DNA from: Cristatella mucedo
Taxonomy: Eukaryota > Bryozoa > Phylactolaemata > Cristatellidae
NCBI GenBank assembly: GCA_009760855.2
Contig: WPIO01000009.1
Coordinates: forward strand, 7,721,001 to 7,785,000
DNA length: 64,000 nt
Direction of reading: 5' to 3'
The notes under the pieces are model-generated. The model made no database searches and was not told the DNA's origin. It saw nothing but the letters and a program-made list of their open reading frames with translations. Made by a program: the position numbers and the translations under genes. Positions 43,701 to 55,100 of the stretch are shown here, piece after piece; position 1 is the first letter of the stretch; each line of letters opens with the position of its first letter.

Positions 43701-46700
43701 TTCCCACCTTTAGGCATGGCGAGCGAGGCACGACCTTTTTAGCCCTCGCAGGCTCGGCAGCCTAGGCAAGGTCAAGGTTTGGCCCCTCAATTTTATTCCT
43801 AATGCGCCTTTGGTCGCCGTGGCTGCTGCACGCGGCAAGGAGCATGCGGCCCGCGAGAGCTCTGCAGCCGGCTGCTGCAGGCTGTAGAGCTGGCAGCTGG
43901 CGTGGGCAGCCTCGAGGCAGCAGCGGCGACGCAGAGGTCTCACCGGTTGAGTACTCACGCTTGATATATACTGGATATTGTATAATATATAATACTATTA
44001 TTATATTAATAATTGTATTCCATTAATTACATATAAATTAATCTTATATAGTTATATTAGTAATTAATAATCGTGTAAATATAATATAATATAACTTATT
44101 ATTGTTGTATATTATTATATATTATAAGATATAATATTATATATTATATATTGTGTAATATTATATTAAATAATATCTAATATATAATACAATACTATAA
44201 TATACACGGTCGCCGGCTCACGCGGTTTCAGCAGCGGAGGCCTCACCGGTTGAGTATCTTGCTGACACAGCCGTGCGACACCTGGAGCTGACGGCTGATC
44301 TCGCATGGCCGCACACCCTTGAGCGCCAGCTGCAGAATCTGCACTCTCAGCGTCTCGGGCAGGGGCCTGCCGTTGGTGAACGCCCTGCCGAACTGGTTCA
44401 CGTTCCTGCCGACGCCTGCACACACGGGGCGGAAGCGGGCAGCGTCTGCGGCAGCGTCTCGACTCACGGCTTTTGACGTCACAAAAAGGCGCATGACACA
44501 AAAAAGGCGCTCGCGCATTCACACACTCACGAAGAGGAACCGAACAGGCTCGACGAGAAACCACTGATTGTCACGTGCCCCCTGCCCCCTCACGTGTCTC
44601 CTCCAGTCGCCTTGGCATCAATGCTGGCCAAAACAAAATGTAAAAAAACGAGGAAGGAGACTAGTGGGGAGTGCTTTCGCGAATAAAAGCCCAGTCACAA
44701 AGCGCCCCTGGCGCTGTTTTGGGCACCTTCCCTCCCTTGTGAGATCAAGCTCTTTCCGGGCACCTGGTCTGCCTTTCGGTCCTCTTATGTCACCATCTCC
44801 CTTAGCTCAGCAAGTCGGTGAGCCGGGAAACTTTGTGCTTTTGCTAAAAGATCAACCTTGATCAAGGAGCATTCGGAAGCAAGCTGCAATAGCACATGCA
44901 CAGCAAGGGAGCTCGTGATTTCTGGGCAGTGTGTAGGCTACAATACTAAGAAACTATTTCAACACCGACCGCCTGAAGCTCGCGAGTGGTGTGCTAGCTC
45001 TCGGCTGACAAATGATCGATACATCAGGGCCATAAGAATTGCTCCTAATGAAAAGTCTTGCTAAGGCACTTGAACGGACGACGGGTTTACAAGAATGGGA
45101 TTGTCATCTGTTTTGCTGAGGAAAGTTTTGCTTTGCTTTGTTTTGTTTGGCTTCCAAAAAGAAAAGCACAACCAGCAAATGTAAAGCGCCTAGAAAGTGT
45201 TCTCTGAGGGCGCTTTATCAAGTGCATTATTATTATTATTATTCTAACCAAAGCCTTAATCTCTAATTGGCTTGAGGTTACTGTGCCTTCTGGGCCATCG
45301 TCAGCCAGGACACTTCATTGCGGCCTCGATGAGTGACACTTCATTGCGGCCTCGATGAGTAGAGGACAGCTGGCATCGTCCCCCACGCCGCGCCCCCCAG
45401 AACAAGCGGTCCACCCGCTTCCCCGGAGTGCTTGCAGCGCATCCTGGAAGGAGCAGAAGTGCTGGGCGAGGGTTCGCTGCTCGCCGAGCAGACTTCGGGA
45501 CTCCCAGTCGGGGGGGGGGAGGCCACGTTCGTCACGTATAGTCGCAGGGGCCGACGAAGGTGCTTGCGTATTGCTCGTATGGCCGGCTGCGGTTTGCCCG
45601 GCAGCCCCACCCCACCCTGTCTACCGCCGCGGCTGCATATCGCGTGACGGCAACAAAGAGGAGCTCAGGGGACGATGAGCTCGGATCGATCGATCGACCG
45701 ATCGCAGGCTGAAGCGGAGAGCAGCGAGCGAGCGAGCTAGCGAGCGAGCGACGGCTCTTCGGGGAGAACTCGATCTGTAGGTTCGACCGTGGCTGCTGTG
45801 CAGCCTGCAGAGCGCCGCGCTGGCGTTTTTTTTTGTTGTTTTTTCCTCACCAACAACAGCAGTTTATTGTACGTACGATGCACGGAGCAGCACCGGCCTG
45901 CTGCATATAATCGAACTACGGACCCAAGTCACCGATCTACGCACGGATCTCGGTCGGCGCTGCTTCGATCCGGGCAGCTGGAAGTTTTCTGCTCAGTGGA
46001 TGAGGCGACTTCCCTACGATTCCTCGTCGACGAACGACGAGGCGGCGTTCGAGGGGCACTATTTAGTGAGAGCTCGAGCGGATCGCCAGCGCAGCGCTCT
46101 GCAGGCCGCACAGCAGCAGCAGCTGCCTGCAGAGCGCCGTGTTGGCGTGCAACTCCGAAATAGCTCACAGGCAACTTCGGTGTGCCGAATCAGGCACTCT
46201 CGTGCAGCTAATGCCTGCTCCTGCTGCTGCCTCTGTCATGCGCTTATCGGCCACTGCTACGCTCTGCTTGAACCGCTCACCGGCCAAGTGAGGCCCACCA
46301 AGCATCGTTGCTGGTCATCAGATCGAGCTCTCGTGAGCGCTCTCTCGTGTAGGGAGGGGGCCGTCAAGCCAGCCCAGCAGCCTGGCACACAAGCCCCACA
46401 ACTCGGCGGCTCTGCTCGAGCCGAGCGGCTGACCACGAGCTGCCTATGTTGCCGCTGCTGAGCACAGCTGCGATGCATCTAAACAGTCGGTAGAAACCCG
46501 GTCGGTATTGAGCCTAAAGAGGACAAGGTGCCTGCAAACCGAGCCGAAGGCAGCAGGCGCCAGGCCGAAGCCATACAGCAGGGTACACCTGCAGCTATCC
46601 TCGCCCTGCCGTTTCTAAGTTAATGCGCCCTGAGGCGATGAACTCGCCTTCTGAGCGACGCCGGCCGGCCGGCCGGCTCCCGCTGCCTGCTCGCCTGCCT

Positions 46701-46729
46701 GCCTGCCTGCCTGCCTGCCTCCCTGCCTA

Positions 46730-46761
<32 letters not shown>

Positions 46762-48992
46762 CCGTTGCATTCTCGGTGCACGAGACCAGATCTAGTTCAC
46801 CAGCCAGCCCCAGTGCCACAGAACCAGCCCCGACGCCGGGGGTACGATGACGTTTGGCACGAGCGGAGTGGTGCTAGCAGCTAGCCACCGACCAGCCGAA
46901 GACCTTGATTTATAATAAGATTCGCCACGAATTGAACCAGTTTCTTGCTGCGAGTCCTGCTGCAGGCTGCAATACTGTGTTGCCCACTGCAAGCGGGAGC
47001 GAGCAGCCTCAGCGGCTCCTTTGCCCCTTATTATATAAATGAGGCTGCTGCATCAGCCTTGACCTGTACATGTTGTATCTGCACTTCTGTACCCGGCCGC
47101 CGAGGGGCATTGCCGTCATTTTGATAATCGTTCCCCTCTCTGTGCTGCTGGTGCTGCACACTTAAATCAACCCGATTATGACTTGATTTTTTATTTTCGC
47201 ACTTCCTGAACGATAGGAACGGCTAGGAACTGATTATGCAATAATCCACGGCCAAGGCCTACAAGAAGAGAAGCCATCTAATAGGCTGTCAGTTGTGCTT
47301 CCGGAGTTTGGATTGCAGGCATTTAAGATGGTTTGAGCTCAGGACCATCGAGCCCTACGAGTTATTACTTGTCGGTGCCACTCTTGAACGCCTGTGTAAC
47401 CCTCAGTCACTGTCAAAAGGACTTCTCTAGGCCATGCATATGGACTTGTTAGGCTAAGGTATAGGCATCAACTTGTATATGTATATATATTTATATAATT
47501 CATTTATATAGCGCCCTAAGAGAACTTAATCACTATTCAGGCGCTTCACATGTGCCTCGGGGCTCGAGCCCGCAACCTCAGCCAGACCTTGGTCGGGGCG
47601 AGCACCTTAACCGCTAGCTACCGTGTTCCGAAATTGTCGACATAAATGCTGCATCTGCAAGTCGCCAAGCCGAATATATTGCATGGCTCGATGCTCTGCC
47701 AGTATTCGTCGCGTGTTGCCTGAGACATGCACTTTTGCGAGCAACTGGTTTGCTGCCCGTGCGACATGTCACGACAATGATTCGGCTGCACCCCCTTCCC
47801 AGTTTGTAACAGCTGCGCACAACGGACCGTCAGCCTCTTTGAGGCTCTAATGAAATGAGGCTTATACTCCCATTTTGAGAGCCTTAAGTCGCACACTCTT
47901 GGACACAAACGGGCACGTGAGGACATTTGTGCACGTTTGCAGCAAAAGCCTGCAGCAGCAGCGAGGACAAACTGGTCCCTATGTGATCGGTTCTGGGCTG
48001 AATGCCCACCTAAGGCTGATTGGCCGTCTCGAGTGTCGGACCGAGAGCAGAGAGGGCTGCAGCACTGCACCCGCCCGGCCCCCTCCTCCCCTGAGGAGGG
48101 GGCCGGGCGAGGGGGAGGGAGGCTGGGCGAGGGAAACCGGGAGGGCACCACACAGGAACCATCAAAGAGTCTCGTGGCTGCAACGGCCGGTCGTCAGCCA
48201 GCGCCGGGGCGACTCGCATATTCGCCTTGCCAGCCGCACAGGGGCGCCGACATTAAAAGTAGATGATTTCGGGGGCCTCATTTGTGCACGGCAGCTTAGG
48301 AGCTTTGGCTGCTATGCGGCAGCTGCAAGCCGCAGGCGATAAAGGTCGTCCGGAAGTGAGGAAGTGCAAGCGCCTTTCTGCCGAAGGCTAAGACTGCTGC
48401 TGCTGTGCTATGGGGGGAAGGAGGTAACAGCCCTACCTGTCTGCCGCAGGCTTCTTAGGTCGTCGTTGTCGTCGACGTCGGCATCGTCGTAAAACACGTC
48501 GTCTGCTGCAGACATGGATCGCTCGTCCGCTTGGACCGCTGACGAGTTGGGATTGCCGGCCGCAAAGTCCGTGACCGAGAGGAGTGCCGACTGGTGCCGA
48601 GACTCGCCCGCTGCTACTGCCGAGGCGGCCGCCACCGCTGCTTCGTCAGCGGGCATCGGCGGCACGCCCACAAGACCGGCACCGCCACGCCGAGAGTACA
48701 TGTTGTACAGCATGTGGACGTAGGGCTGCGGCATGTTGGCCGCCATCATCAGTGAGTTGTACAGTGCCATGCCAACGCTGGCCTGCTGCAGCTGGTCCAG
48801 CGACCTCGGCGGAGCCGGCTGCGGGTCAGCGCCTCCTCCCAGGAGAGCGGCGGCCGCTGCTGCTGTATACGGATTCATAATGTCTGCTGCCACGACCCCG
48901 CGCGCCGTCAGCGGGTACAGCGCTCGGCCACAGGCATCGTAGGCCAGATCCTTGAGTTCCTCCTTAATTTTGCCGAAGTTTTCGTTAGTCAT
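38883..48992 (-). CDS. Pax-family paired-domain transcription factor, gene span
   Basis: Pax proteins bind DNA through a bipartite paired domain (PAI and RED helix bundles) and regulate development in the nucleus. On the minus strand the exons 48992-48437, 44415-44247, 43302-43165 and 41548 to 41398 or 41389 join with matching phases. They give 185 residues followed by a full paired domain. Diagnostic motifs are [55 protein letters not shown] and [11 protein letters not shown]. Divergences are FGRAF in place of the usual LGGVF turn and a Q/Q/H recognition-helix triad. No octapeptide or homeodomain was found. The subfamily is unresolved; a spiralian Pax-beta or an eyegone-like gene are possibilities by inference only. 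The C-terminal part is probably the ORF at 40766-38883. The gene converges on MMS22L. Confidence 0.9.
41389..41548 (-). CDS. Pax gene exon 4, end of the paired domain
   Basis: After CTCTTTCCAG the frame reads [20 protein letters not shown], then [14 protein letters not shown], completing the RED helices. It continues as [14 protein letters not shown]. Two donors nine bases apart are possible (ends 41398 or 41389), both phase 0. An 18-bp perfect palindrome, GCACCGAGCGCTCGGTGC, falls inside the exon. Confidence 0.92.
42700..42825 (-). mobile_element. LINE family B fragment in a Pax intron
   Basis: The sequence CACAAATGCATAGACCAACG to GTGGAGCTACTGTGCTTG matches 20515-20640. It is followed by a 27-bp perfect tandem duplication at 42826-42879. 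Confidence 0.65.
43165..43302 (-). CDS. Pax gene exon 3, linker and first part of the RED half
   Basis: The acceptor CACTCTGCAG is followed by a G completing Arg, then [32 protein letters not shown] and MFAWEIRQ. The linker and first RED helices are fully conserved. The donor CAAAA|GTGAGC is in phase 2. The exon is too short and interrupted to show as a long open reading frame. Confidence 0.95.
43934..44256. repeat. AT-rich block flanked by copies of the Pax exon 2 donor
   Basis: GAGGTCTCACCGGTTGAGTA at 43934 and GAGGCCTCACCGGTTGAGTA at 44237 differ at one base; the second spans the exon 2 donor. Between them lie about 230 bp of TATAATATT-like repeats. Confidence 0.85.
44247..44415 (-). CDS. 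Pax gene exon 2, PAI half of the paired domain
   Basis: The acceptor is GTGTGCAG and the donor AACCG|GTGAGG. The exon reads [32 protein letters not shown], then [20 protein letters not shown]. The turn, helices 1-3 and recognition helix of the PAI subdomain are all present. The normally conserved LGG before the second strand is FGR. At the positions that set binding preference (42, 44 and 47 in the usual numbering) the residues are Q, Q and H. Confidence 0.95.
45175..45245 (+). mobile_element. LINE family B 3' tail
   Basis: AAATGTAAAGCGCCTAGAAAG, GGGCGCTTTATCAAGTGC and (ATT)n; GAGATTGA is missing from the middle. Confidence 0.78.
46690..46765 (+). repeat. (CCTG)n microsatellite
   Basis: About 18 units with two variants. 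Confidence 0.95.
46900..47045 (+). mobile_element. SINE family B, diverged copy
   Basis: AATACTGTGTTGCCCACTGC, AAGCGGGAGCGAGCAGCC and CTTATTATATAAATGAGGC match the body and tail of the copy at 33950. Confidence 0.6.
47495..47628 (-). mobile_element. SINE family A (tRNA-derived)
   Basis: On the minus strand: CGGTAGCTAGCGGTTAAGGT (A-box region), GGGCTCGAGCCC (B-box), then GAAGCGCCTGAATAGTGATT and AGGGCGCTATATAAATG. The right part equals the end of LINE B. Confidence 0.82.
48437..48992 (-). CDS. Pax gene exon 1 (N-terminal arm)
   Basis: The ATG at 48992 has G at -3 and an in-frame TGA 21 nt upstream, so this is very likely the true start. The 185 codons begin [18 protein letters not shown] and include an alanine run, a methionine-rich stretch ([20 protein letters not shown]) and an acidic tail with [10 protein letters not shown]. 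The donor ACAG|GTAGGG is in phase 1, and the split Gly codon joins exactly to the paired-domain exon to read [11 protein letters not shown]. Most Pax proteins have a much shorter arm before the paired domain. Confidence 0.87.
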
Positions 48993-49877
48993 GCCTTGTC
49001 GACTGCTGAATCAGTACAAACACAGCGGAGCGTACTGCAATGCGCAACAGCTGCAGACAACTGACACATAAGCAAGCTTGGCTTGCTGGCAGCTGCCATA
49101 GTCGTCTACGGCCAGGGCATGTGACTTTTGTGAGCCACGCCCATGGCCATGCCCTCGGCACAGTGGCAGAGCTAGCATCGCAGTACGCAGCCATGTGACA
49201 ACGAGACGGTTGCAGCTGCAGCAGTACCAAAGCGGCTACTACCGCTGCAGCATCGGGCTGCAGCTTCGACCGAGCGAAAAGAGAGGCCGCCAGAGGGCAG
49301 AGCGATTTCGCTTCCGCCCGCCCGAGGCAGCGCTGGGTAGCGGCGGCCGGGCAGCTGCCGACAGCAGGGTCCGCCGGATGGCCAACCGCAGCAGCCGCCA
49401 CCTCGGCTCGAGTGACTCGGGCGAAAGACTCGCGGCGAACCATCCATGCCCGCCTGCCCAGTGCCTGATTCGAATGGTACTGAGCATTGCGAATGAGAGA
49501 GGCATCGCCGCCGCCGCCGGCGATGCCTCTCGTCCCCTGTCCCGTGACAGCAGCTCTTACGCCGGCCGAGGCAGCTCGGGGCGCGCCCTCGTGCGAGGCA
49601 GCCGAGAAGAAGTGGAGCCGGGGCTGGAAGTCGCCGTGCCTGCCCATCGGGCATTCGTCCTGACCTCGTGAGGCAGCCAGCAGAAATGCCTTTTGAAAGC
49701 ACGTTGTGCCGGGTAGAGCAGGGCAGCGCCGACCCAGTCTCCCCACCTAATCAGTCAAGTTGCAGCGGCCGAGCGGCAGGGGGGAGCAGGCCAGCGAGGT
49801 AAGGTGCTCTGGCGGTAGCTCACCGATGCGGCTTTCCGTCTGCTCCCTCCTGATATCCCGTCTGTTCTGCTGCCCCG

Positions 49878-49912
<35 letters not shown>

Positions 49913-52900
49913 ACTGAAAGGAGCTGCTGCAGATGCAGCTGCCGCCAGCCCGTCGGAAGCCGGCTGCAATCGAAGGGCTGGCAGAGAGGGGGCAGTTGAG
50001 TGCTACACCGCATCCTCCTCCTCGCCACCGCCCCGCTGCCATCACTGCCACGGGGTCACTGGTGGTCAGGAAGTATCTCAGTTCGGCTAATTGACAGACC
50101 GCAGGAGGAGAGGAAGCAAGCGCTAGGTTGCTGAGATCACGACCCTCCCCGACGGAGCCCACCGAGAGAGCCGAGGCAGTCCAACAAAAGAGACGGTAAT
50201 AAATAGTGGGAGCTGCCAGCCACCGTCGCGGCGGTGGTGGCGGCGGCAGGCTTCGGTCACGATCCGATAAGACGTAACTGTGCCGAGCTGGCCAGCTGAG
50301 CCATACCCTCACGCCTAGCCCCTCTCCTCACCAGCACGGATGTTCGAGAACTTGTGCCCGTTGTCGACGCCCGAGTATTTAGGGCGTCCTTCGAACCGAC
50401 CGACGATCCCTGCCGACGGCGAGAGCGCCCTTCCTGTCGCTGTGGGTGGTAGTGCCTGGGCGGTGGCTCAAGGCAAACCCGACGACCCCCAAGCCTCCCC
50501 CCCCCCAGCGGGAGGCCTCACGCAGCCCGGGCTCCGGGGACCGGGCGGCGTCGGGGTTGGGCAACTAGGGTCGTTCCGTCTAGCGTCCCGCTGAGTGCAG
50601 TCAGATGCTAATGCAGCTGTGAGGTGAGGCCGCCGCCGCTGCTTCGCTCGACCTTTTCCTTCCTTTCGGCCTAGCCACCTGAAGCCGCCCGCCACCTGAA
50701 GCCGCCGAGTTCCGCCGAGTGAGTTCCGAGGAAATCTTCCGCGCTCGGGGCGCTGCTGCGTCGCTTCGTAGTCTGCAGCCGAGTTTTTCTGCGGCGGCGG
50801 CGGCGGTCAAGGATGCGCCGGCACGCGAGGCGCACGACGCACATCGAGGGCGGCGGAAGGAACCGGCGGAGAAGCCGACGAGGCGAGCGAGCCGCGCGAC
50901 CAGCTCAGCTGCCGATGCAGCAGCGACGACTGCTCGGCGGCCGGCGCACGGCGCCGCTCGGATGTAGCCGGACTAGCGCGAGTTCGCTACGGCCTCCCCC
51001 AAACCACCGGTCCCACCTACCACTAACCAGCCACCTACCGAGCCAGTGTCTCCATCCTCGCTCGCCTCTCCCCCCCCCCCCCCGCCGCCGCCGCTCCACT
51101 CTCTCGGGCGCCAGCATCCGAGCCTCCGGCGTGAAGGCAAGTGAAGCAGAGATCGGCTGGCGCTGCGAAGCGAGGGGTCCGCCGCGCGAGCCCTGCCTGC
51201 AGAGGACGGCTTGGATTGGTGGGGCTCTCGGCCCGCGCCTGCGCTCGCGGCGAGGCGGCGGCTCGGCCGCGCGGACCGGCGCCGCAGGCCGTCCTCTGGC
51301 TCCGCGAACTTCGGAAGGGAGGACGCACAGGCGAAAACGGTTGCGGCGGCCGGCGTGCATCGCAATTTCAGCGACCGTACCTGCACGACTCGATCGCCGA
51401 CGCTGTCGGCGACAGGAAGAGAGGGCGACGGTGCGCCCGACCCATCTGCCACCATCGCTTACGCGAGCTGACCGCAGGCACGCCGCCACCGCCCTCCCGC
51501 CAGCCCTCTTCCCTGCACTGCTGGCTGCGGCCGCTGGCGCCCGCGACTACTGCGGACGCGAGCACGATGCCTAATAAATGTGGCAGCAGCAGCAGCGACC
51601 TGCAGGTCGGAGTCACGTGCACCCGCCGCCGTCGCCTTCGCCGCAGCTGCGGCCGCTGCCGAGTGCTCTTGCCACACAGCTAACTGTTTACATAGAGCTA
51701 GCTGTCTCCCGATGCAGCCGCCGCCGCCGCCGCCGCTGCCGAGAGCCGCTTCTCATGCCCTTGTCTAGCCACCCGCTCCCGCTCTGCAGCGGCGTCGCCG
51801 CCCTCGCCACCGCCGCAGCCGCCACAGCAGCCGCGGCCGACCGAGCAACGCTCCGTGTCGTTACTAGGCGGCGACGGAAGCGCACCGAAACTCTGCGGCC
51901 GACTCTTCGGCGAACGAAAAGAGATACTACCGAGAAGCGATGCGCTCGCGCCGAGGCAATCCAATCGCAGCCGCCGCCGCCGCTAGCTCGGGCTCGAGAA
52001 CGCGAGAATAAAAGTTGCAGCGGAGGAGCGAGCGTCCGGGAACAGCGACAAGCGCTGTAGCTCCAGAGGCAAGCGGCCGCTCTGTCTCCCGGCGGCCTGT
52101 TTCGAGATGGCTCTGTCTCGAGGTGGCTCTCGGCGGCGATGGCTCTCGGCGGCGATGGCTCTCGGCGGCGCTGGCTCGCGGCGGCGGCGCTGGCGGAGAG
52201 GCGACGCTCCTTCTTACCTCGGCTCTCGTCTCGTCGGCGATGCCGCTGCGGCGGCGGTGGTGGGCTGGCGCCCGGTCGCGTCGATTCGGCTGACTGCGAC
52301 GAGCCGCTCTCCGTCAGTGAGGTCGGTTACGTCGTGGAGCGGCGACGGCTCTCGACGCCTGTCAAGTGTCATGTGGCGGTCCCGCGGCGTCGACGGCGGC
52401 TGCGTTGGCCGCGACGGCTGCAGCCAGCCGGAGCACGCTCGCGCGGCGCCGACACGCACGCGAGCGTTCGGACGCCCTGGGGCCGCGCGTCGGAGCGAGA
52501 TGCCAGTCAGATGTGCCGCAGTGAGCACCTCGGTGTGTCTGCCGCGGCAGCTACTTAGTAAACTTTCGACGCTTGAATAAGCACATCATTGCTCAAGCAT
52601 TTCTTATACCCGGAAGAGTTCACAGTTCAGGGGTGGCGCCATCGGTTCCAGCAATTAGCGCCGGCGCCTTCGCTGCGACTCGCCCACCAGTCTCGCTCTA
52701 CGTCCAATTTTTGAAGACTCGGTACTCGAGTCTTGTTTTTTGGAAACGCGGGGACTCGTCTACCCCGCCCCCACCCGAGCCGCGGGCTCGCCTCGACCCG
52801 AGCCCTCACCAGCCGTCGAGTGGTAGCCGCGGCGGTTCGCAGAGCCGGACCGGAGCACTGATCCGGAAAGTGGGATAATGATCGCATTGTGCTGCGGGGT

Positions 52901-53984
52901 AGGTAAGCACACTCCAAAATCCAGAGGGGCTAATGGGCTAATTATAAGAAACCGCTCGCATAAAAACGGGCAGATAGGTTTCTGAGGCAGACAGATAACC
53001 TCAGTCAGATAAACAGAGACAAAAGGACCCCGACGCAGCTAGCACCGAGGCGACGGAGCGGAAAGGGCGCGAAGGACGCGTCGCCGGCCCCGCGCGAGGC
53101 GTCCGCCGGCTGTCGGGCGCTGAGCGAGTGGGTGCGAGTGCAAAAACCTCGCCAGAAGTGGCAGTCAAGAGTCGCGGCGGCGGCGAGACGACCCGGGGCA
53201 GCGACCCGAGTCGTCGCTCGGCGACCTCGATCGCTCGGCTACCAGAGCTCGGCGGCGGCCTCCGCCAATGCCTGCCGAAGCCTCGTGCATCGGCCGCGCG
53301 GCTTTTCTCCGGCGGCAGCGGCCGCTGTGCGGACGGCTATCGCCCCGACGACGGAGCGGGACTGCCCGCCGCCGCCGCCGCGGCAGCCGGTCGCCAGCGA
53401 AGCGCAGCGGCCATTCAAGTCAGACAATGAGTGAGCAGCGCCGGCGGCGGCGGCGAGGCCATTGTGGCCGACCCTATCTCTAGACGGACCTCCCGCCGCC
53501 GACCTGTCATCTCCGACAGCAGTGCTCCGATGGCGGTCAAGAGCCAGGCCTCAGGGCGTCGCTAATGAGCTTCCGGCTCGACGACGTTCGACGCGATCGC
53601 TTCGCCCGCTAGCGTGCCTAGCAATGCTTACGTGCTGCTGCGATTTTGCCTCTCGGCATTGTCTAGCTAGCTCAGTAGTTGGTCGTATATCGGCCTTCAT
53701 CTCTCTGTATCACTTCCGTCTCAAGGCTTCCTCTCACTCATCGAGTCGTGACTCGGTGCTTGCCTCAAGGTGCTCAAGGTGCTTGTCTTAAGCACCTTGA
53801 GGCACTCGTAACGATTTCGGCACTAGATCAAGACCGCTCGTTATTCGTTACTCGCACGATCTGTCTCTCTCTTTATTTATTTATATATATCTCTCGCGCT
53901 GCCTTGAGCGATCCTTACACGATCTCTCTCTACCACAGCCTCTGCCTGTGTGTGCTTGTTTGTTTTGCGTCATGAACTAAGATA

Positions 53985-54095
53985 ATGTTCAGTGCCGCAC
54001 TGGTATGGCCCAGTGGTTAAGGTGCTCGCCCCGACCAAGGTCTTGCCGAGGTCATACGATCTCTCAGGGCGCTATACAAATGAATTATATATTCA
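53985..54095 (+). mobile_element. SINE family A (tRNA-derived), internally deleted
   Basis: GGCCCAGTGGTTAAGGTGCT and CGCCCCGACCAAGG match the tRNA-like head of the copy at 47628. The B-box part is shortened, and AGGGCGCTATACAAATGAAT closes the element. Confidence 0.78.
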
Positions 54096-54462
54096 GTGCA
54101 GTTTGTGAAAACCCACTTATTGGCCTACCTCAATAGTGAGAGAGCAGCAATAAAACCCAGCAGCCTGGAGGCGATCGCTTTTGTCCTACTGAGGCAAAGA
54201 GAGCCGGCTCAGCAGGACAGACTTGCAACAGAAAGACCGAAGAAGTGTGCGAAGTGGCGGTGTCATGTCGGTTGGTCATGATGAACGCGGTGCCCGAGCT
54301 TGGACGCAGAATAAAAAAAACCAAAGGCTCTCACTGCGTTCCTGCTGCTTTGATAATTCAGCGAATTCAGCGTTTACCTGCTAAAGCATATGAGTGTGCG
54401 TGTCAAGGGGTGTGGCATGCCTAAGCCTCGTCTCTGCTCGCGGCATGCGTGTTCATTTGTGT

Positions 54463-54503
<41 letters not shown>

Positions 54504-55020
54504 CGCACGTGCGTGTGCGTGCATTGATGCTAGAGCTATGAACGCCCTGTACTTTATACATTTGTACTTGTACTCACACTTGTACCAGCTTCTGGACTTA
54601 AGGGCTTCTGGAATAATCAAATACTTGTCGAGCTGATGCAGACTCGGTGCATGCACGACAACTGACGAGTCCTAGTTGCTGCACCGTTAAACAGGCGTGC
54701 CAACGGTGGCACATCACGGCATCGCACATCGACAATGCCCACATTTTGATTAACAGTTCCACATCCTTAGCATAGCCACGAGGCAGCTAAGAGGCCACAC
54801 TAGTTCGTGGCTGGGTGCATTGAAGCAGGGTCAGGGGTCAGCGCCGGATGCGCCACTTGGATTGACCAGAAGGGGCGTGCCATGCAGCAGCTCCTGCATC
54901 TTTCTAATGATTGGCTTCCCAAAGGTCAAGGTCTGGTTCCTCTTCCTAATCCTTGATGAACCTATTGGGCGGGTGGTAGTTAAATGCATGCGAGCATTCG
55001 TGCTCGTCTGTATAACAGTG

Positions 55021-55045
55021 TGCGAGTGTGTGTGTGCGTGCGTGC

Positions 55046-55100
<55 letters not shown>
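55021..55100 (+). repeat. (GT)n microsatellite
   Basis: A GT run with GTGC variants at the left end. Confidence 0.95.

Larger units (their letters stand above)
44416..48436. other. First intron of the Pax gene
   Basis: The intron holds a LINE B tail (45175-45245), a 26-bp tandem duplication (45309-45360), a CCTG repeat (46690-46765), a SINE B copy and a SINE A copy. An open frame on the plus strand at about 45855-46461 has protein-like sequence ([36 protein letters not shown]) but no recognised relatives. Confidence 0.6.
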
